Notes: generated by a model not told the origin, from the letters alone. A stretch of DNA of 64,000 bases from Gymnogyps californianus (GCF_018139145.2 NC_059478.1:7254001-7318000), one strand, 5' to 3'. Shown: positions 25,472 to 36,821, counted from the first letter of the stretch. A program made the numbers and translations.

Positions 25472-25802
25472 CTCAGTCCAAGAGCAGTGGCTCTTCCCCT
25501 GCGTGTTTCACACTGAAAGCCCCGTTATCGGCATCGGCACTGCGGCGGAGGCAGGCGCAGTGCTCCTGCACCGGGGGAAAATGCTCAGCCCAAAGACAGG
25601 ACGGGCAGTTTGGGCAAAGAAAGATGTTTTTTTGTTAAATACATAGTCATACATAAAGCTCGGCAGAGCCCAAAGGGAACAGCTCTTCAGGACTCTGCTC
25701 CACATCCTTGCCGTCCCCAGGTAAGGAGTCGCAGCGCCGGCACGGCGGAGAGCCCTGCCGGGGCGAGGGAGGGAGCAGGGACATGGACCTGCAGCCCCAT
25801 AC

Positions 25803-25827
25803 CAAAAAAATAAAATAAAATAAAATT
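25803..25827. repeat. A-rich / TAAAA simple repeat
   Basis: An A7 run followed by about three and a half copies of TAAAA; a short microsatellite. Confidence 0.85.
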
Positions 25828-27618
25828 CAAGGGGATAACAACGTGATAGCAAGGGGCAGGCAGGTGCAGGAGGGGAAGAGGCCAGCAGCGGTTCAGGGCT
25901 AAAACCATCACACCTCGGGGAAACCGCCTGCCGCAGAGCCCGCTCCCCGGCTCAAGCAAAAGTCACCAACCCAAATGCAGCTGGGAAATAACCAGGATAA
26001 ACGGTGCCACCGCCAAAGCCTAGGAAATATTTGTGACTTTTTTTTTTTTCCCCCTGCAGTCATCCTTGTCCATCCCGACAGCGAGATGGGCACAGCAAGA
26101 AGCCAACTGCGGCACCGATTTCTTTCACGGCCAAGAGACATAGGAGGAGGGTTTCAGGTTGGAGCCGGCTTCCAGAGCTCAGAGGCTGCAGTCAAATGCG
26201 CAGAGAGTAAAACCCACACGTGCTGCAAGCTGGAAAGGCATTTCTGTGGTAATATTCCCCCCAATTTCCCCTTAATGCTCCAAACGGAGGCACTGACAAA
26301 GCAGAAAAAGTGAATTAAATTGTGTTGGAAACACATGGGAACCGGTAGCCAAATTTCTACAGACCAACAAGCAGCGCACCCAATCTTGACAAATTTTTGC
26401 CTAAAAAAAGCAGCCCATAACGCAGCTCTCTCCTTTCCACTCTCGCGGCAGCTAATTCTTCCGCTCTTTCGTAAACATTTGAAAAAAAGGTCACGCGCAC
26501 AAATTCTGCTTTCAATTTGCCTTGTATCCATAGTGATTAAACTCAGACCCACAATACGGGACTTAAAGGAAAAAAACTTTAAAAAGGCCTGGAGCAGGGC
26601 TAGCCCCCGGCACGCTCGCCAACCCACCGAAGGCCAGGGACGAGAGCATTGCCGACGACTGTTTTCTCGTATAACAGCGACCTGGGAATTAAATCACGAG
26701 GCTCCAGCAGCCGTGCTATCACCATAGCGAGGGATCCGGTCCCCCATCTACACCCTCCTCAAGAAACAACCAGCCTGGAGGCAACACAAATTTAACGGCT
26801 CCGAAACCCAGCCAGGGAGTGAGTCCGGCAGGGACGGCAAGAGGGGGATGAGCAGGAAAAAACAAAAGCAGCTGCAGGAGAGGAAAGACTCAACAGCCTT
26901 CTCCCCGTTCCCACTGGAAAGGTTTTTCTTTAAAAAAAGAAAAATAATTTTCTTATTGTCTTTCCCCCCCAGCCCCACACTGGCCAAAGGGGAAGCGTCG
27001 GGGCTGGAAGCTTTAACCACCTACATCCAAATTTCCTGCTCCATCACAGCCCCAGGCACAGGCAAAGCCTCCGCTGTGTGATAGCAAACGCTCCGAATTC
27101 AGCGGGGCCTTCCCTGGTCCCTGACGAGTGCCTCAGTTTCCCGTCCAACCGGGGGGAGCAATAGCATTGCCCTGCCTGTGGGGATATTAGGAAAATAGCC
27201 CCATCCAGGACCAGGTCAGAGAGGCTATAATGTTCCTCCTGCAGACGCTCAGTAGGAAAATAAAGCCAGAGGAGACGGGAAAACGCTCGGCCCCGTCCCT
27301 GTGCAGCCCCGGCGTTACCGGGGGTCTCGCAGGCTCCCGGCAAAAGGCTCCTAAATTCCCAAGGCACAAACCGAGCACAACAAAACACCTCTAAAAAGGG
27401 GAGAACCGGGGTGCGACGAGGCTGCAGGGGAGAAGCACAACTCGCCACGCAGCACCGTAAGGCTGACACCTCTTGGGACACACGGGGCAGGGGAAGCGGG
27501 GAGCTGCGGGGGGACGCCGAGCTCCCCCGGCCCCCCGCGCTTGCAGCGGGGCACTGGGGCTTTGCGGGCGGTGGGAGCGGAGCGAGGGGGGTTCACTGCG
27601 GGGCAGGAGGACACTTAC

Positions 27619-27805
27619 TTCTCGTAGTCCAGCTTGCAGTAGAGCTTCTTGTCGCGGTAGAAGCAGGTGGTCTGCAGGGGCTCCTTGCAGGACGCGCACT
27701 GGACGCACTGCTCATGCCACAGGCTGTCGTTCAGGCGCAGCAGGAACCGGTCCGAAATAACTCGCTGGCACCCTTCGCACACCGACTTGGGGGTCGCAGC
27801 TCTGC
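27619..27805 (-). CDS. LMX1A: LMX1A coding exon 2: first LIM domain
   Basis: This 187-nt exon encodes residues 26-88: the last two bases of Gly26 through the first two bases of Lys88. It carries a complete LIM zinc-binding module with ligands Cys35, Cys38, His56, Cys59, Cys62, Cys65, Cys82 and Asp85. LIM domains of this class recruit the adaptor LDB1 and partner transcription factors. The acceptor (ccccgcag before GCAGAG) and the donor (AA before gtaagt) are both canonical. Phase 1 at entry matches the exit of exon 1; exit is phase 2. The sequence is very close to mammalian LMX1A, with a few conservative differences such as Ser43 and Leu84. Identification is firm; the downstream exon is outside the window. 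Confidence 0.96.
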
Positions 27806-28391
27806 CTGCGGGGAAGGACCCGGGGGCAGGGGTGGGTGGAGGGAGAGGCGGACGGGGAGACGGGACCGGGCGAGGGATGGACGGAGGATCCCGCTGCTCT
27901 CGCTTCCCCCGCACAGGCTGGTGGGCCGGGGGGTGTGCGGGGCGCTGCTCCGGGATCCGGGGGGGACCTGTGCCTTAGGGGAGCTCCGGGGGGGACACAT
28001 CACCCCCAATTTCGTTCCTCTTGGAAAGGCGGCGGCGGAGCCGCAGCTCGGAGAGAGGCGATTGTTTGAAACCGATATTAAAACGAAGAAAAAAAAATAA
28101 AATAAATTATTTATTGTTCGATACGAAGGAAAGGCCTTCGTTGCACGGGGCGGGGGGCACGCACAATTTAATGCATTCGCGGAACGAAACGGGAGCGGGG
28201 AAGGCGGGCGCCGCGGGCACTCCCCGGACGAAGGGAGCGGCGCGGCGCCGGGCAGGGCTGCGGGCAGGAACGAGCCGGGGGGAAAGCTGCCCCCGGCCCC
28301 CTCGTGCCCATCGCTCGGGGTCCCCCCGGCCGTGCCCCACCCGGGGGGGGGGGGCGAGTCCCGGGAGGGCAAGCGGGGTGCCCCGACTTAC
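27806..28391 (-). other. LMX1A: LMX1A intron between coding exons 1 and 2
   Basis: A 586-bp phase-1 GT-AG intron, entirely within the CpG island. It contains a G-run near 28343-28354 and an AT-rich pocket at about 28060-28135. No coding segment is recognised in it. Confidence 0.9.
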
Positions 28392-28467
28392 CCAGCAGGG
28401 AGGAGAAGGGGGCCGCGGGGTCCAGGGCGCTCTGCAAACTCTCCTCCATCTTCAGTCCGTCCAGCAT
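28392..28467 (-). CDS. LMX1A: LMX1A coding exon 1: start codon and N-terminus
   Basis: These 76 coding nucleotides encode residues 1-25 plus the first base of Gly26, starting MLDGLKMEESLQSAL and ending FSSLL. The start ATG has a good Kozak context (ccaccATGC). The donor is G before gtaagt, and the phase joins exactly to coding exon 2. The same reading frame stays open for more than 1 kb upstream because the CpG island is so GC-rich. The MLDGLKMEE start is the one conserved across LMX1 proteins, so it is chosen here. The exon lies within the CpG island, and its 5' UTR part extends to higher coordinates. Confidence 0.95.
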
Positions 28468-28512
28468 GGTGGGGAGCCGAGCCGGGCCGGGCGAGGGGGC
28501 CGCGCCGCCCGC

Positions 28513-28829
28513 CTGCCAACACAGCCCGGACACGCCGCGCTCAGCCCGGCCGCCGGCCCCGCCGCCCCCGGCCGGGGCTTCCCCGCCCCGGCTGCCCGCC
28601 CGCTCCCGGGGCGCCCCGCTCCCCTCCTCCCTCCCTGCCGCCGAGCGGGAGAAACCCACCCCCCCCGCCCCGACCCCCCGCTCCGGCTTCGCAGCCGCTG
28701 CCCCGGGCGGGCTCGCAGAGTCCCACCAGCCCCGCGGCCCCGACGTGGGGGGCGGCCGGCCCCGGGGCCCCCCGCCGCAAGCGGGACGGGAGGATGCGGG
28801 GCTGCCGTCGGCGAGGCTCGGCCGCTTAC
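28513..28829 (-). other. LMX1A: Candidate 5' UTR intron of LMX1A
   Basis: On the minus strand a strong donor (CCCCAG before gtaagc) ends at 28830. A plausible acceptor (ttggcag before GCGGGC) would start the next exon at 28512, 45 nt upstream of the start codon. Mammalian LMX1A is reported to have a non-coding first exon, so a spliced 5' UTR is reasonable. The acceptor has a weak pyrimidine tract. Other possible donors lie further up, near 29990 (CAG before gtacgc). This is inference from splice motifs only. Confidence 0.4.
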
Positions 28830-29320
28830 CTGGGGCGGCCCGGGCGGTGCTTTCCTGCGGGGAGCCGGCGGGAGAGGCGCCCGCAGCCACCGCTCCGGGG
28901 GGGTCCTGCGGTGGCTCCTGCCTCCCCGGGCTGGCCTCCCCCGGCCTCCCCGCCGCCGGAGCTGCCCGGGGTGGGGAGCGAGCCGCGGCGACCTGGACGG
29001 CTCCGGAGCGGAGCGCACCAACCTGCGGGGAAGCGCCCGTCCGACTGCTGCCAAGGCACATTTCCTGGAGCTGATACCTCCCTGCCCGACCCCCACCCCC
29101 TGCCCTCCCCTCTCCACCCCACTCGAAATAAGTTTCCTCCCCGCTCTCCTGCCTGGCTGCAGGCACCGGCCCCGCCACGCCTCGAGGGGCCGGCGGCCCT
29201 TCCCGGCTCCGGGGGGCACGGCCGGGCCGCCCCGCGGGGCGCCGGGGCAGCCCCGACTCCGCTCCGCTCCCTGGCTTTTTTTCTTCTTTTCTTAGAAAGC
29301 AAGCCAAAAAGAAGAAAAGG

Positions 29321-29342
29321 AAAAAAAAAAAAAAAAAAAAAA
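29321..29342. repeat. A-run of 22 (T-run on the LMX1A strand)
   Basis: An uninterrupted mononucleotide run within the CpG island, in the presumed LMX1A 5' region. It follows an A/G-rich stretch from about 29290 and is likely polymorphic in length. Confidence 0.9.
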
Positions 29343-29559
29343 GGTGGAGGGTGGTGCCCCGCCACCGCGGCTCTCCCGGTAGTGAAACCGGCTGGAAATC
29401 AGCTCCCCCTTCCAGGAGAAGCCCAGGCCGGGAGTTTTTAGGAGAAAGCCGGTCCCCGGCCCGGGGAGGCAGCGGCCAGGGCGGGATGCGCTCCCCGGCG
29501 GGGATGCGCTCCCCCGCGCTGCGCATCGCCCCGGGCGCCTCGCTCCCGCCGCTCCGGAG

Positions 29560-29567
29560 TATTTAAG
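29560..29567 (-). promoter_or_regulatory. TATA-like box upstream of LMX1A
   Basis: CTTAAATA on the minus strand stands out as an AT-rich island in very GC-rich sequence. A TATA box here would place transcription start near 29535, upstream of the candidate non-coding exon donor at 28830. Position and context fit a core promoter, but the motif is not a perfect TATAAA. Confidence 0.35.
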
Positions 29568-30078
29568 GAAAATGAGTGCTGGGAGGGGAGGGAGGAAAAA
29601 AAAAACCAAAAACCAAAACCACAAAACCACAAAGCCGGAGAGCTGCCCCAGAGGGCTCGTCGCCGGTCATCGCTGGCGCCGAGCAGGGCCCGGTCCGCTA
29701 CGGGCGCCGGTACCGCGGAGCCGCAGGGGGAGATGGCCCCGGGGAAGCGCCGCTCCGGCTCCGCCAAACCGCATCGGTTTCGGGGAGGGGAAACCCGCGG
29801 AGGAAAGATCCCGCCCGGCCGGGGAAGCTGAAACTTGGAGCCTTCCCGCAGCCCCGGCGATTTCCCGTCCCGCCCGGCTCTCCCCTTCTCTCCTGCCTGG
29901 GGGCGGGGGGGGGGGGTCGGGTCGCTATCTTTCGGGGAGTTTCACGGGCCCCGCAGGCCCGGAGCCACCCGCAGCAGGGCCGGTGCCGCGTACCTGCCGC
30001 TGCCGGAGCAGCCTGGGCAGCGGGGCCACGGCTTCCCCCGGCACGGAGGAGGGCTGGGTTCCCCCCTCTCCGGCTGAC

Positions 30079-30097
30079 GGGGGGGGGGGGGGGGGGG
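30079..30097. repeat. G-run of 19
   Basis: Homopolymer at the upstream margin of the CpG island; another long G-rich run lies near 29900-29916. Both could form G-quadruplex structures and are prone to assembly-length error. Confidence 0.9.
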
Positions 30098-30284
30098 AAA
30101 CGGCTGCAGACCTGCTAGGGACCCGCTACAGGCTCGTGGAGGGTGGGAGGTTTTTAGGGGCCTCACCTCCTGTGTTCACCGGTGACCTTGGCACCAGAGG
30201 CAGGAGCGCTCCCAGCTTCTCTGTGGGGCATCCTCGTCACCAAGTGTTCCCCACGCCCAGATGACGTGGGTGATGCAAGGACCA

Positions 30285-30296
30285 AGGTCATGTCCT
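30285..30296. promoter_or_regulatory. Inverted nuclear-receptor half-sites (IR0-like)
   Basis: AGGTCA is directly abutted by TGTCCT, one mismatch from the palindromic AGGTCATGACCT element bound by thyroid hormone and retinoid receptors. The 5' flank (CCA) extends the left half-site toward an orphan-receptor type. It lies about 1.8 kb upstream of the LMX1A start codon. Function is inferred. Confidence 0.25.
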
Positions 30297-30725
30297 TTGG
30301 GAGCTCATAGGAAGGAGAGAGGCCACAGGTTAGCACGGGTGGATCACACCCTGCCAAAATCCCATGGGAGAGGGAAACAGGGTTCCTGGGACAGCCCCAC
30401 TGTATCCCAGTATAACTATACTGGGAGCTTAGGCACAAAAGCATCAGTACCATTGCACAGGTCAGCGTGAAATGGCTCTGATCCCTCACATCCAGGAAGG
30501 CTGAGCTGCAGCTGCAGCAAGGAAGCACTGGGCTCTGATGCCTCTGTCTTTGTCTCTTCTGAAGGTCTCCAAGCAGCTCCAGCCAAGTTTCTGGGTAGCC
30601 AGATCTATTGGAGCCACATACCAGATCTATTGGTGCCAAGACACCAGCCCAGCAAGGACTCCAGCATGACCAGGGGCTCCAGGCACCGCACGCTGCTCTT
30701 CCTCCCTGTGCAAACTAGCACAGCC

Positions 30726-30745
30726 ATCCCATCCCATCCCATCCC
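30726..30745. repeat. (ATCCC)4 microsatellite
   Basis: Four perfect copies of ATCCC in the intergenic interval. Confidence 0.9.
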
Positions 30746-33700
30746 AGCTGCAGAGCCGTGCAGGGCAGTAGATTTTCCTTACACAGCCAGGGGTCAGCCC
30801 CATGGGGTGGGAAAGGCATCCTTCAGCACTGCTGAAAACTGTGGCCCTGTACAGGGCACCTTGCTTCTATACTCAGACTGCCCACCCGATGTGGTCTGAT
30901 CAGAGATGGAGGAACAGCTGGGAGGAAAGTCATTCCCCCCTCGATCTTGTCACCCCGCAGTGTTCCTCCTCCTCCTCCTCTCCAGGCGAGGAGGGGTCTG
31001 GAGACCGCCTTACCTCGCAGCTCTCATGCACAGCTCCCAGCTCCGTCTATGAAGGATCAGGCTTGAGGGATGGGCCCAGCGCATCACACCGAGGGGGCTG
31101 CAGCAGGGTGTTGTTGCCCATGATTTACACACATCCACCAGCTCCCACACAGATCACAAGTACTGGAGCATGCCTGGTCTCGTGCAAAGGATGGTCACCA
31201 GGTGAACCAGTAAAATATGCAAGAAATACACTCCAAAACCCCTCACTCCCAAAGCACACCTTCACCTCGGGCAATGGCCCTACGAAAGATGGGGGGAGTA
31301 TTTCAGCCAGCTGACTGCAGCCTCTGAGGGCCAGGGTTTCCATGATTAGCTCACCCAGGGCTGAACTAGGTGCAGCAGCCCACAGCATCAGCAGCTGAAG
31401 AGAATTAAACTAGAGGAGAAGCAGGACTAGGCTTTCTCCTTCTAGCTGTAGGGTCTGCAGGCAGCCAGGTGTTAAAAACCTGTGCGGTCTGGGAAAAACA
31501 GCATTAAACAGAAGCTGCCTACCAAATTAACAAGCCCACAGCATTGGAAGAGGGGCCGCACATCCCTCCCAGCCACTTCCCTGCTGGGGTTGCCTAGCTC
31601 TCATGTTTTGTGCCAAGGAGTTTGGGTGGACCAGCAGGTCCCTACCATTCACTGCTGGAAGGAGATCAACAGCACTCAGCTCCAAGGGCAGGTAGCCACA
31701 GTCACAGCAACAGACATGGCTCCAGACAGCAGGGAGCCAGATCCCTCCTCCAATATCACCTTAACTCTGCCCAGCAAAGAAGATGCAGAACCATGCAGGA
31801 GCAGGGAGAGCTGGACCCAAGAGCAGGCACACAGGAGACCAAGGAAGAGGGTGGTTATGAGTTGTGCTTCCCTACACACACTCCAGCCACCTCCCTTGGG
31901 ACAGGAGTCACTGGGCCAGCTAGCCAGCATCATCAGGGTGCCTTTAATGCCTGAAGCCAACTTGACCCAGAAGACAAAGCCCTGCCCCCCACCCAGAGAC
32001 ATCCCCCTACACCACTTACCCCCATAAAAAACACACCACCCTCTCCTTCCTGCCACCCTCACAGCCCTTTGTAGGCATCAGCTGCTGCACACCCAGCTGG
32101 GCTGGCCAGCCCTGGTAGAGAGGCAAGCCAGAACCAGCCCACAGCCACAACGCTGTCAAATATCCCTGGGGTGATAAAATCCTCTCCCTTTACCACTGAA
32201 ATCCCCCAAACCAAGCCTGTCTTGGGTAGAGCTAATTGCACAGAGGGCATAGGGAGAGAGACGAGAGAGGTATGGGGTGGCAGCCACTGGCCTCACGTAG
32301 GTATACGTTAGTCCTTGTCCACTAATGCTTGCAAATGCCTGGGGATTTATCAGGGCTTCTCTGTCTTTGTAGCATGCTTTCCACCACAATGTACCTCGCC
32401 ATGAGATAAAAGCCATCATCCCCTGAAAGGGGATACACACACTGCTTCCCACTGCTGCCATCAGCTCTGGGGAGCCCCATGTGCCTCCTAATCAGTGTAA
32501 TTCCTCCTCTTCCTCCTCCTCCCAGTGCCCTCTGGTGCTCCAGGAGGTGCCAACTCAGCACAGCCTCCACAGCTTCCCACCCGGGCCTTTAATGGGACAG
32601 CGGAGAGCTGGGAGCGACGGAGAGGGGACAAGCGGAGAAACCAGGCAGCAAAGAGAGCATCTCAGGGGAGCTCAGGTGTGATGGTGAAGGCAGTCCAGGG
32701 CCCAGCCCAGACAAGACGTCCTCGAGGAAAGGCCAGTGGTGGTGGCACTCAGTTCACAGTCACACCATCAGTGTGTGAAAGTCATCTCAGGTCTCTAGGA
32801 CATGCCCATGAATCATTAAATTCAGCAGGAAGCCCAGAGCTGAACTGAATGCAAACATTCCTGCTTGATTTCTGGGTGAGAAACAAATTCAGCTTAGCGC
32901 AAGCAATGGAGTTTAAGGGTTTTTTCATTTTCCAAGGTCCTCATCATAAGTGGCTAAATCTGCTATTTTTTGAAGTCCCCTCCATGGAGCACTACAGAAC
33001 AAGCAGCTCAGAATTAACAAATGCTTTGAAATGTTTGGCCTGTGCACTAAAACAAAGCTTGTCCATGGCTGCTAACTCAGAAAGCTCATGAGATGTGATG
33101 CATGGTGGGAAAGAGAACATGACACTTTGCCTTGCACCAGTCATTCCCAGAGCCTGGTTTGTTTATTGTTCCTGGAGCAAAGGAAAAAATGTCAGAGCTT
33201 AATCTGAGGCTATGAGGGTTTTCATGGGGAAACCAATGACTGGATCTTCAGACTAAGTGGTGGCAAGACCCAGGAACTGGAATCTGGCAAGAGCAAAATG
33301 CAGAGGAGATAGGAGGAGCCAGGTTTCAGTAGGAAGGGTAGGTAGCTGGACCCTGGTATGCTTTCCTTGTTATGCCTAAAAAGTGGCTGATGCCTGGATT
33401 TTGAAAGCACCATCATGACATATGTCTGTGAGGAAAAATGACAGCATTGGAAGGGACTTAAAATTTGGTATTTCTTGATTTTTGAGTTCTTCAGCGCTAT
33501 TTTTGAATTCTTTGTGCAGCTGTAACTCCACACAAGCTGGGGCTGAATGTATGTGCAAGGATAGAAGTTTTCTTTGGCTTATCCATGATTGTGATTTCCA
33601 CTATTTTATGAAAATTAGGTTTTTGCAGGGCTGCAGATTGGGTAAGCTCCAGCCATGCCAAGCTGCTGTTCTTCTGCAAGCAATTCATCCTGAAGGAAAA

Positions 33701-36530
33701 ATACACCAGTGAGTTATTACTAACTGCTGTGGGATTTGCTCCTCAGGGTGTCCGCAGAGACTCGCCCCTATGCTTTGCAAGGCTAGGGGAAGCACTGCTC
33801 TTGGGCAGCATTTTGACACCGTTGTATAGAGGCCCACAACATGAATCAGGGATCCGAGGGTTAGGACCAAATCCAGGAGATTACATCAAACCTCAAGTCC
33901 TCAATGATTGCAGACAGAGCTCCGTTGCCCAATGACTTCTTTCCTCTGCATAGGACAGCTGTCTGCTAGTGACACTTTCAGACTTGAAAGCGGTCTCTTA
34001 TTTACAGAAGCCATACTCCATGTCTCATGGTCTTCCTGCCCTACCAGACACAGGGTGGGGGAATGGGTGGTGGGGCGTGCATTAAGGAGATGATCAAGCA
34101 CACAAAATTTTCAAAAAAAAACCATTAGTCATCTGGAGAAAGAGGACAAGCCCTGCTCGAAGTGCAACCTGGAGACCTTGTGGCCCAGAACACAGAGACC
34201 ACCTTTCCAGGGGCTCGAGGCAGACTGCTAAGAGTAGGGGTGCTCAGGAGCCACAAATGGCCACTATGAGACTTCCTGCCCCAGTCTTGGTCATCATATC
34301 CCATCACTTCCAGCTTCAAAAAGTGACTGTTCATATTGCAGGCAGTGGTCTGGATCTGCTCACAGACAGCGGACCCAGATCAGCATCAAGACAGTCGAGG
34401 TGAATCGCTCACGGGACTTAGCAAGCTCTAGTTGCACTGACTGCAGCAGTACGTGCAGGGCCATCTGGGCTATGCGCTGGATCCCACTCTTCCGTCCAGT
34501 TTGTTTTTCTCTGTTCCCTATGTGCTGAGCTGTTCTGCCAATGTGGAATATCAGGGGCTCTGAATCCCTCATCATGGACTCAAATTAAGCCACCAAGAGC
34601 CATCATGCTGTCTACATTAAACGCCTATCAGAGAGGGCTGAGCATGGCCCAAAGCACTTCTGTAGGTCTTCGCCAAATTAAACTGCACCTTGCAGCTCCA
34701 TGTAAACCCTTATGATCACAGCTGCAACAACTGTGTGCCGAGGACAGCCCGTGAGCTCCTGAAAGAGACAGCACTATTGGTGTGGAAGCATCCTGTCCTC
34801 TCCAGCTGGCTCAGCCCGCTGTCCTGCCGCGGCTCACCCCAGAGCCAAAGCCCACTCTGAGTTACCACTGAGTGCTGCAGGGCTCCAAAATAGCACTCAG
34901 ACACCATCTTAGCAAGAGGTCTGCTGCAGGCATGAGGACCCTCAGGTTTTCCTCTATGTATTTCAGCAAAAAGCATTAATACCACATGGTCTATCTTCAG
35001 ACAGTGGCATCAGCTCCTGCAGCCCTTCTCTTGCTAAGCCTGCTAATGCCAAGCAACCTCCTTGATTTAAACCATCAAACCTGATAGCAGGGAGGTCAAG
35101 AGAAACTCAGGGCTTTATAATCAGAAAAGAAACCCAACCCAGCTAGCTGGGGACCAGCTCATAGAAGCCCACAGCTCTTAGAGGGGGAAGCCTGTAGCAG
35201 ACCAGGCTGGAGGTAACCTCTTGCTTTGCCTAACCAGCCGCATGGTGTGGGTACCATCCCAGCACAGGCTGCATGCAGCGTCTCAAACTCTGGCAAAGGT
35301 TTTACAATGAGCAGGTTGAATATTTTCTGTCTTTAAACACTTCCCTTCTAATGGAAAGTTACCTTTTCAATTAATAATATCCCCTTGGCCAGTGCTTTTC
35401 ACCTCTTTTGAAATTCTCCCTGTTTTTTTTAGTGTCACCAGGAAAAAAAAAATTTTTAGGAGTTTTCGTAATTTGGGGGTTTTGTTTCTTTTTCCTGCTC
35501 TTTTGATTCTCTTTTTCCTTCTCACAGTGAAATACTGGAGAATGAATCATGTCCCCGTGTGGGAGTTTTAACAAAATGTTTCATTTTTATCTTCTTTCTT
35601 TCCTGTTGTCACTACTCCTTTCCCTCAAACTTCCCCGAGTCGCCGAGCGGCAGCATTGCAATCTGTCACGCGGACAGACGAAGCACGGCTGCATCTCACC
35701 GCACTGTCTGCTGAGAGGGTCAGAAGGGGTAGATCACTTAACACTACACCTGTTTTATGAATAATAATACAGACAGTTTTGCTGGGTTCCTGGGAGGACA
35801 TTTTCCCACCAGGATAAGCTCCGCATATTGAACAAATTAACGTCTTTAACTCGTTTGACTCTGGTTAGCTCAGTTGCAATGGGAAGCTCCAGCGGTGCCA
35901 TTTGAGCAGGGGAAAGACCAGGCAGAGTTTTGAGGCAGGTTTGTTAGAGTGTCTTGTGCTTTCCCTCTCTCCAAGTTTCACTTATGGAGGTATGAGATTA
36001 TAAATTTGGGGTTGAAGAGCCTGTTTCCAGTGCAAAAATGAGAACAGGATCCATGAAGCTTCAGAAAATTGAAAATTATCCATGAGCACGCCAGGTTTGG
36101 GTCACCCCAAAATAACCCACCTGGACCAAAATGAAGCACTTCGGTTCTTCCCTCAGTGGCTGGATTAGCTCAGAAAAGAAAAAGCACATTAAAAAGTTGC
36201 TTTTTAAATGACTTTAAAAATTCCAAAGAATTCAAAGAGTCCAAGAGTTTCTTTTTAAGATGGTGGAATGAAATGTTCTGATTCAAAGCAGCAAGTTTCT
36301 CCAGGTCTTTCCTTAGCAGGAGCAAGAAGCAACAATACCTGTCCTCTCTTGGCCGGAGGACTGTGCCCATCAGCACAAGCAGCGGTATTCCGAGTGATGT
36401 TCCTGCCCTGATTTGGGCTGCCCAAGAGTCTCAGGAGGGTCCCTCAGCCCCATCCCAAGCCAGACCTGTGACCGCAGCAAAAGACGACACTGCTCTGCCA
36501 GCTCCAATCAGTGCCTCTCTCATATATTAT

Positions 36531-36555
36531 TTTATTTGTTTTGTTGGCTTTTATT
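36531..36555 (-). terminator. RXRG: RXRG polyadenylation signals
   Basis: Two AATAAA hexamers occur on the minus strand, at 36550-36555 and 36531-36536. They lie 267-291 nt beyond the stop codon in AT-rich sequence, as expected for a compact 3' UTR. Cleavage would fall roughly at 36505-36540. Confidence 0.75.
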
Positions 36556-36821
36556 GAGAGTGAAAAAATAATTTAAAGCAATTATCTGTACAGGGGGGCA
36601 GGGGAATGGTTAGCTGGTCGGAGGATCTGTGACCCCCCACGGCCAGGCCAGGGAGGGTTAGAGGGGGTGATTTACAGCTGTACAAAAACACGACAATCCC
36701 ACCGAGGAGGAGCAGAGGGTGGAGGACATCTCTCGAGCTCTCGCAGGCTCAGAGCAGAGGGGTGGGAGGCTGTGCAGGGGCACGGGGGGGGCCAGGGTCT
36801 GGCCAGAGAGGGGCCAGACCC
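36535..36821 (-). other. RXRG: RXRG 3' UTR
   Basis: From the TGA stop (36822-36824) the minus strand continues for about 290 nt to two AATAAA signals. It includes a GC-rich first half and a TGTACAG-containing second half. The end is estimated from the signals, so the true cleavage site may differ by tens of bases. Confidence 0.7.

Larger units (their letters stand above)
1..27618 (-). other. LMX1A: LMX1A intron 2 (partial), non-coding
   Basis: 27.6 kb without a recognisable exon on either strand. It is mostly unique, moderately GC-rich sequence (roughly 50-55 percent by eye). Features listed separately are a CCAAT/TATA cluster at the left end, a 15-bp and a 41-bp tandem repeat, homopolymer runs, AT-rich TAAT-site clusters (near 11230, 22450 and 25440), a 14-bp palindrome and a small CpG-rich patch. 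The longest open frame (444 codons, 22966-24300, plus strand) resembles no protein family I know. I recognise no CR1 or other interspersed element in this interval, though old fragments could escape inspection. Confidence 0.8.
1..29535 (-). other. LMX1A: LMX1A gene, 5' portion (runs off the left edge)
   Basis: LIM homeobox transcription factor 1 alpha is a nuclear DNA-binding activator of roof-plate, midbrain dopaminergic and otic development. Only the promoter region and the first two coding exons (residues 1-88 of about 380) are in the window. The N-terminus begins MLDGLKMEE and the first LIM domain reads [18 protein letters not shown]. This fits LMX1A rather than LMX1B, which from memory has MLDGIKMEE and CEGCQRPISDRFLMRVN. 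The second LIM domain and the homeodomain were not found in 1-27600 on the minus strand, so intron 2 exceeds 27.6 kb, in keeping with the very long LMX1A gene in mammals. The upstream limit given is an estimate from a TATA-like box at 29560-29567. Confidence 0.93.
27270..30150. promoter_or_regulatory. LMX1A: CpG island over the LMX1A promoter and first exons
   Basis: This segment of about 2.9 kb is conspicuously GC-rich and dense in CpG compared with the flanking DNA. It covers both LMX1A coding exons and about 1.7 kb upstream. Such islands typically mark promoters of developmental transcription factors and are often Polycomb-regulated. The many long open frames on both strands here are a by-product of base composition. 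Boundaries are judged by eye. Confidence 0.85.
30151..36530. other. LMX1A-RXRG intergenic interval
   Basis: About 6.4 kb between the LMX1A CpG island and the RXRG poly(A) site. No open frame resembles a known protein, and no RNA gene was recognised. The left end holds a CRE-like TGACGTGG near 30262 and a nuclear-receptor-like inverted repeat at 30285-30296. A short (ATCCC)4 run sits at 30726-30745. The interval holds the 3' flank of RXRG and the far-upstream region of LMX1A. Confidence 0.8.

Noticed and set aside
1..27618. Search for LMX1A exon 3 (second LIM domain, CCVCERQL and CKGDYEKE motifs) on the minus strand
   Set aside because: No sequence encoding these motifs was seen, so the exon is taken to lie beyond the window rather than being lost.
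28021..29441. Several 250-450 codon open frames on both strands across the LMX1A CpG island
   Set aside because: They arise because stop codons are rare at very high GC. Only the short MLDGLKMEE segment and the LIM exon match a known protein, and the overlapping frames are compositional shadows.
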